Source of the DNA: Desulfospira sp963664655
GTDB lineage: Bacteria > Desulfobacterota > Desulfobacteria > Desulfobacterales > Desulfobacteraceae
Assembly (NCBI GenBank): GCA_963664655.2
Contig: OY761554.1
Span: 4,898,001 to 4,962,000, forward strand
Direction: 5' to 3'
Length of the DNA stretch: 64,000 bases
Under the pieces are notes generated by a model. It was not told the DNA's origin, searched no databases, and was given only the letters and a program-made list of their open reading frames with translations. Every line of letters begins with the position of its first letter. Position 1 is the first letter of the stretch. Made by a program: the position numbers and the translations under genes. Positions 59,852-64,000 of the stretch are shown one piece after another.

Positions 59852-60545
59852 AATTTCAACCTTTCCTTATGTTTAAACCAGTTACTACTGCTTTTTATCC
59901 ATCTATGTTGTAAATTCGTCAGGCCGCTGATCAGTTGTACAGTTATAACGGCAACCCCCTTTTAGTTCAAATTAAATCTTTCATCAGACAAATTCCGAGC
60001 GTGCGATCGGAATTTAAAACAACACTAATTCAAGGACATACGCCTTGTCAAGACACTTGTGAAATTCTGCCCAGAAACCGGCGATGAACCTAGGCCCGGT
60101 AGGAAAATTTCCTATCCCGCGCTTTGCCTGTCAAATCCCAGGAAAATCCAGGCAAAAGACAAGAGCATCTCCTTGGCATGGGTCATTTAGAGTTTCGCCC
60201 ATGTTCACCAGACAGGGTATCCATTTTTATGACGTAAATTTGAGCATTGCCCATTCAATTTTATGTTCTATAAAATGTAGGGGTTTAGGCTGAAGGGGCT
60301 TATGGCTGAGCGGACACACGGACTGACACGGACATGGCTCAGGTCCGTGTCAGTCTGTACAGTCCGTGTGTCCGTGTTCGTCCGTGATAGTCCGTGTTCG
60401 TCCGTGTTTTTAACATTCAGGTTTTTTGAAGATTAATCATCTTTACAAACACGCGAAGGGATATGGAAATTCCTGTTTTCCCGACTTTTAGCGGAGCCCC
60501 GGTGACAGATATTTTGTAAACATATCTTTTATTGGGGGCGATTTT
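59852..60545. other. Long gene-free stretch
   Basis: Upstream of the MmdA-like gene and downstream of the truncated phosphatase. AT-rich with no supported frame. Contains the GTCCGTG array at 60306-60410; otherwise I see nothing definite. Confidence 0.6.
60306..60410. repeat. Tandem array of GTCCGTG units
   Basis: GTCCGTG recurs six or more times, spaced by 3 bp (TTC, ATA) to give a 10-bp period or directly with a 7-bp period; an inverted set (CACACGGAC, CACGGAC) precedes it. Confidence 0.8.
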
Positions 60546-60824
60546 TTAATTTAGTCTTTTAAGTTGAGCTGTTTCAAGATGGGGCAGGGTCCGGTGAAGG
60601 CCCGACCGGATGCCGGCAAAAGCGGTTTGAAGAATCTGGAGGATATCCCCGTGGGAAACCAGCAGAATGGTTTCATTTTTGGCCACCTGTTCCTTGCCGG
60701 TTTGGCTCAAGCCCCCGCCCGGGGATGTTCCCTGGCCGGGCGAACTTAAAATCAGGTCTTTTTCATTGGCCCGGCTGTGGCCGTGGCGCATGATGATAAA
60801 CCGGCTGTTACGGGTTGTTTTCAA
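60546..60824 (-). pseudogene. Truncated histidine phosphatase (phosphoglycerate mutase-like)
   Basis: 92 residues, about half the usual length. The N-terminal catalytic RHG (FIIMRHGHSRANE) and the C-terminal motif ETILLVSHGDILQILQTAF are both present, but the segment between them, normally some 100 residues, is reduced to about 25. An in-frame internal deletion is the simplest reading, so the gene is probably inactive. It overlaps the upstream hydrolase gene by 17 nt. Family members dephosphorylate sugar phosphates or other small molecules. Confidence 0.65.
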
Positions 60825-61422
60825 GATAGTCTGTCAGACATTGATCCAGCTGCTTCAAACATCCCGAATAAAAATGGTCGCAGCCGTCCAGAATTTCGAA
60901 CCGGGTTTCAAGATCCCATTTGCGGATAAGGTCTTTTATCATGCCGGAGGGGGCAATTTCATCGTTTTCCCCGGTCAGGATCAGGCCGGTACGGGGCAGG
61001 GTTTCAATTTCATCAAAGGACATGAACGCCGCCGGGGGGGACACCATGATATGGTCATCAATTTTGATGCCGGCAGACACCACGGCTGCGTTTATCCGAG
61101 ACCCGAAAGAGTACCCGGCAAGGACAATAGACGTTGCCCCCTGTTTTTCCAAAAACCCCACGGCGGCCCTTACATCTTCCTGCTCGCCTATGCCATCGGC
61201 ATGGGTTCCCGTGCTTTTCCCGGTTCCCCTGAAATTAAACCGGAGGGTGGTAAAGCCAAGCTGCGAAAACCGTTTAACCACCTGCATGACCACCATATTA
61301 TCCATGTTCCCCCCATACAGGGGATGGGGATGGGTCATGACCACGGCCCGGCCAGCCGGTTGTTTATCCAGCATCCCCTCAAGCTCAATGCCTGAACAGG
61401 GAATAATAACAGGTTGTTCCAT
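60808..61422 (-). CDS. Alpha/beta hydrolase (Tex30/dienelactone-type small hydrolase)
   Basis: 204 residues. MTHPHPLYGGNMDN and LRFNFRGTGKSTG form the oxyanion region, the nucleophile elbow is AGYSFGSR (Ser), the acid is in GENDEIAPSG and the histidine in DGCDHFYSG. All three catalytic residues are present. Small cytoplasmic alpha/beta hydrolase of unknown substrate. Confidence 0.85.
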   Translation of the reverse strand: MEQPVIIPCSGIELEGMLDKQPAGRAVVMTHPHPLYGGNMDNMVVMQVVKRFSQLGFTTLRFNFRGTGKSTGTHADGIGEQEDVRAAVGFLEKQGATSIVLAGYSFGSRINAAVVSAGIKIDDHIMVSPPAAFMSFDEIETLPRTGLILTGENDEIAPSGMIKDLIRKWDLETRFEILDGCDHFYSGCLKQLDQCLTDYLENNP

Positions 61423-61436
61423 ATGATTACCTCAAT

Positions 61437-61500
61437 TTAGCCTTTAGCGGTTAGCAATTTGCGGTTAGCATGCCCCGCATGCTTTCGGTCTCCGGTCTCC
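61437..61500. repeat. Heptamer remnants (TTAGCGG and CGGTCTC)
   Basis: TTTAGCGGTTAGC and GCGGTTAGC units, then CGGTCTCCGGTCTCC directly before the stop of the protease gene: two unit families side by side. Confidence 0.65.
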
Positions 61501-62276
61501 TACTTTATCGTTTTCATCAACTCCGTCACAAACCGGACCGGAATGGCATAGGTAATGCCCGAAGGCTCCTTGAGGACATGCTCTTTTTTGCCTTTGACAA
61601 AGACCTGGTTGATCACGCCGATGACCTCCCCGGTGCGGCTTCGGTACAGGGGGCTGCCGCTGTTGCCCGGATAGGCCACGGCATCCACCTGGTACACATC
61701 ATAGGGATCGTCTAAATAGCGGACCAGTTTTCTGTCCCGGATCTGGTGAAAGGTGGTGGGCCGCACCAGAGGGCAGACGCTTGAGATAATCCCCATGTGG
61801 GTGGTGGGGTTTAAGCCGAGAACCAGGCCGATGGGGTATCCGGTAAAGGCCACCCCGATCCCCTCACGGACATTGCCCGGTTTCGTGTCAAGGGTCATGG
61901 GGGAAAGACGTTCCAGGGCCAGTTGCAAAATGGCCAGGTCATGGAACTTGTCCTCTGCTACGATTTCAGCCTCAACCCCTTTGACGGAAAGGTCTTTATG
62001 AAAAATACGCAAAAATTTCAGCCGTTTTTTTTCAATCACCGGGGCCACCACATGGTGATTGGTGACTACCCACTGCCCCTTTCCCGCCACAAACCCGGTG
62101 CCAAGGTAGGTGGACTTGGGGACGTCGTTGAAATAGTGGGTGCCCACTGCCACAATGGACGGCTTGACCTTTTCAAGCAGATCGGCAAAGGGCTCATCCC
62201 CTGCCCCGAGGGTTTCTTCTCCCGTTGAAACCAGACAAAACAACACCCCCAGGGCAAAGAAAAAAATCCTGAACAT
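61500..62276 (-). CDS. Exported trypsin-like serine protease (S1C type, no PDZ)
   Basis: 258 residues with N-terminal signal peptide (MFRIFFFALGVLFCLVSTGE). Catalytic triad visible: His in VVTNHHVVAP, Asp in KFHDLAILQL, Ser in AYPGNSGSPLY. Resembles the protease domain of HtrA/DegP but ends without a PDZ domain. Likely a periplasmic protease; 15 bp upstream of it lies the pyrG stop, so read-through is possible. Confidence 0.85.
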   Translation of the reverse strand: MFRIFFFALGVLFCLVSTGEETLGAGDEPFADLLEKVKPSIVAVGTHYFNDVPKSTYLGTGFVAGKGQWVVTNHHVVAPVIEKKRLKFLRIFHKDLSVKGVEAEIVAEDKFHDLAILQLALERLSPMTLDTKPGNVREGIGVAFTGYPIGLVLGLNPTTHMGIISSVCPLVRPTTFHQIRDRKLVRYLDDPYDVYQVDAVAYPGNSGSPLYRSRTGEVIGVINQVFVKGKKEHVLKEPSGITYAIPVRFVTELMKTIK

Positions 62277-62291
62277 CCGGCAAACCTTCCG

Positions 62292-63932
62292 CTATTTCCT
62301 GGAATTTTTCAACGATGCCTTGATAAACTCCCGGAACAACGGATGGGGGTTCATGGGTTTGGACTTGAATTCCGGATGGAACTGGCAGCCCAGAAACCAG
62401 GGATGATCCTTTAGTTCCACAATCTCAACCAGTTCATGGTCCGGGGATGTCCCGCTGATCACCAGGCCTGCCTGGGTTAAGGCATCCTTGTATGCGTTGT
62501 TGAATTCATACCGGTGGCGGTGGCGCTCGGAAATGTTGTCGATTTTGTAAGCCTTATGGGCAAGGGTGTCGGGAACCAGCTCACAGGGGTAGGCACCCAG
62601 ACGCATGGTACCGCCCTTGTCCGATGTCTCGTCCCGTTTTTCCACCTGTTTGGTCTGTTCGTCGTACCACTCTTTCATCAGGTAGATCACCGGATGGGGG
62701 GTATGGGCATTGAACTCTTCGCCGTTGGCGTCTTCAAGCCCTGCCAGGTGGCGGGCCACTTCAATGACCGCCATCTGCATGCCTAAGCAGATGCCGAAAT
62801 ACGGGACCTTGTTCTCCCGGGCATATTTGGCGGCCAGGATTTTGCCTTCAATGCCCCTTGTCCCGAATCCGCCGGGGACCAGAACACCGTCACAGGTGGA
62901 CATGACCTCCTCGATATTCTCGGCCGTGAGGGTGGTGGAATCCACAAACTGGAGATTGACCCTGGCCTCGTTGGAAATGCCGCCGTGGGTTAAGGCCTCG
63001 TTCAGGCTTTTGTAGCTTTCGGTTAAGTCCACATACTTGCCTACAATGCCGATGGTCACGGCAAACCGGGGGTTCTTAAGCTTTTCCACCATTTCCCGCC
63101 AGTCATCCAGCCTTGGGGCCCTGGCCCAGATGTTCAGTTTTTTTAAGATCTGGTCTCCCAGGCCCTCTTCATTGTATACCAGGGGGACATCATAGATGCA
63201 GTCCACATCCTTTGCCGTGAACACGGCTTCCGGCTCCACATTACAGAAAAGGGCAATCTTCTTTTTGATATCCTGGGACAAAAAGCTTTCGGTCCGGCAC
63301 AGCAGGATGTCCGGCTGGATGCCGATGCTGCGAAGCTCTTTGACACTGTGCTGGGTGGGTTTGGTTTTTACTTCACAGGCGGTCTTGATATAAGGCACCA
63401 GGGTCAGGTGAATGTAGATCACGTTCTGGGATCCCACATCGGCCTTAAACTGCCGGATGGCCTCAAGAAACGGCAACGACTCAATATCACCGATGGTGCC
63501 GCCGATTTCCACAATCACCACATCGGTGCCATTGGCCACCAGACGGATGCTCTGTTTGATCTCATCGGTGATATGGGGGATGACCTGCACGGTGCCGCCC
63601 AAATATTCCCCCCGCCTTTCCTTGGTGATGACCTGATGGTAAATTTTTCCCGTTGTAAAATTATTGTCCCTGCCAAGGGCAGCATTGGTAAACCGTTCGT
63701 AATGCCCGAGATCCAGGTCGGTTTCGGTGCCGTCATCGGTGACATAAACCTCACCGTGCTGAAAGGGGTTCATGGTGCCCGGGTCCACATTGATATAAGG
63801 GTCCAGTTTCTGAATGGTCACGGTAAGACCGCGGCTTTCTAAAAGCATGCCGATGGCAGCGGATGCCAGACCCTTGCCAAGGGAAGATAATACCCCGCCG
63901 GTTACAAAAATATACTTGGTTGTCTGAGCCAT
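62292..63932 (-). CDS. pyrG: CTP synthase
   Basis: 546 residues. Amidoligase domain starts YIFVTGGVLSSLGKGLASAA; the glutamine amidotransferase domain has VPGGFGTRG and the nucleophile Cys in FGICLGMQMAV, with the final His/Glu in CQFHPEFKS. Converts UTP to CTP with glutamine nitrogen. ATG 63932 has GAGGAATTG upstream. Confidence 0.97.
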   Translation of the reverse strand: MAQTTKYIFVTGGVLSSLGKGLASAAIGMLLESRGLTVTIQKLDPYINVDPGTMNPFQHGEVYVTDDGTETDLDLGHYERFTNAALGRDNNFTTGKIYHQVITKERRGEYLGGTVQVIPHITDEIKQSIRLVANGTDVVIVEIGGTIGDIESLPFLEAIRQFKADVGSQNVIYIHLTLVPYIKTACEVKTKPTQHSVKELRSIGIQPDILLCRTESFLSQDIKKKIALFCNVEPEAVFTAKDVDCIYDVPLVYNEEGLGDQILKKLNIWARAPRLDDWREMVEKLKNPRFAVTIGIVGKYVDLTESYKSLNEALTHGGISNEARVNLQFVDSTTLTAENIEEVMSTCDGVLVPGGFGTRGIEGKILAAKYARENKVPYFGICLGMQMAVIEVARHLAGLEDANGEEFNAHTPHPVIYLMKEWYDEQTKQVEKRDETSDKGGTMRLGAYPCELVPDTLAHKAYKIDNISERHRHRYEFNNAYKDALTQAGLVISGTSPDHELVEIVELKDHPWFLGCQFHPEFKSKPMNPHPLFREFIKASLKNSRK

Positions 63933-64000
63933 CAATTCCTCACTTTTTCTGGGGATCGTTAAAAAAATCTTTTTTTAAAGATTCCCTTTTATCATTCGTA

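Overview
The window looks like chromosomal DNA of a sulfate-reducing, probably complete-oxidising member of the Desulfobacterota (Desulfobacteraceae type). The main evidence is the left-edge operon for the Qrc quinone reductase complex (qrcA-qrcB-qrcC), which is characteristic of sulfate reducers. Supporting evidence is the System II cytochrome c assembly pair (resB/ccsB), a carbon metabolism built on acyl-CoA dehydrogenase, acyl-CoA synthetase, an SSS-type carboxylate symporter and a biotin carboxyltransferase, and PEP-CTERM-like surface proteins. No plasmid, intact prophage, insertion sequence, rRNA operon or CRISPR array was seen.

Layout: 1-3.5 kb qrc operon (minus). 3.8-6 kb ccsB and resB. 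6.1-12 kb recD-like helicase, a basic small protein, a degenerate hemerythrin, mpl and hemL (all minus). 12.3-13.1 kb two convergent tRNA genes (Lys-CTT, Arg-TCT) enclosing a gene-poor segment with paired iterons and a 22-codon ORF. 13.7-20.3 kb a plus-strand run with an rpoH-type sigma factor, two lipoproteins, an Mrp ATPase, a dGTPase and a UPF0280 protein. 20.7-24 kb small membrane protein, YebG, AmpG-like transporter and an MBL hydrolase (minus). 24.2-28.2 kb acyl-CoA dehydrogenase, phasin-like protein and UbiB-type kinase. 28.5-32.1 kb three consecutive SPFH (HflK/HflC) genes, the first fused to a cation diffusion facilitator. 32.4-38.2 kb two proteins with similar C-terminal sorting tails, one a 1463-residue 5'-nucleotidase, with a solo HigA-like regulator between them. 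38.8-45.3 kb an ABC importer of NrtA/SsuA type combined with a CheY-substrate-binding-protein fusion, an acidic protein and an Hpt protein. 46.7-50.4 kb symporter plus acyl-CoA synthetase. 50.6-64 kb minus-strand HD-GYP, DUF294 nucleotidyltransferase, pyrF, biotin carboxyltransferase genes, hydrolases, a secreted protease and pyrG.

The most interesting material falls into two groups. The first is protein architecture: the ABC-plus-phosphorelay island, in which three homologous substrate-binding modules (one exported by Tat, two cytoplasmic, one of these fused to a receiver) sit beside an Hpt protein but no kinase; and the CDF-SPFH fusion with intact metal-site residues. The second is dispersed non-coding structure. 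One repeat of about 90 bp forms two hairpins with compensatory changes and lies in the leaders of at least three genes, including the sigma factor. A second, palindromic element of about 150 bp starts exactly at the TAG stop codon of a gene in all three copies. Many intergenic regions also carry tandem arrays with a 7-bp period but different unit sequences. Finally, iterons beside the two tRNA genes vary in a coordinated way and may be remnants of integration sites.

All assignments come from reading motifs and translations by eye; no database search was run.
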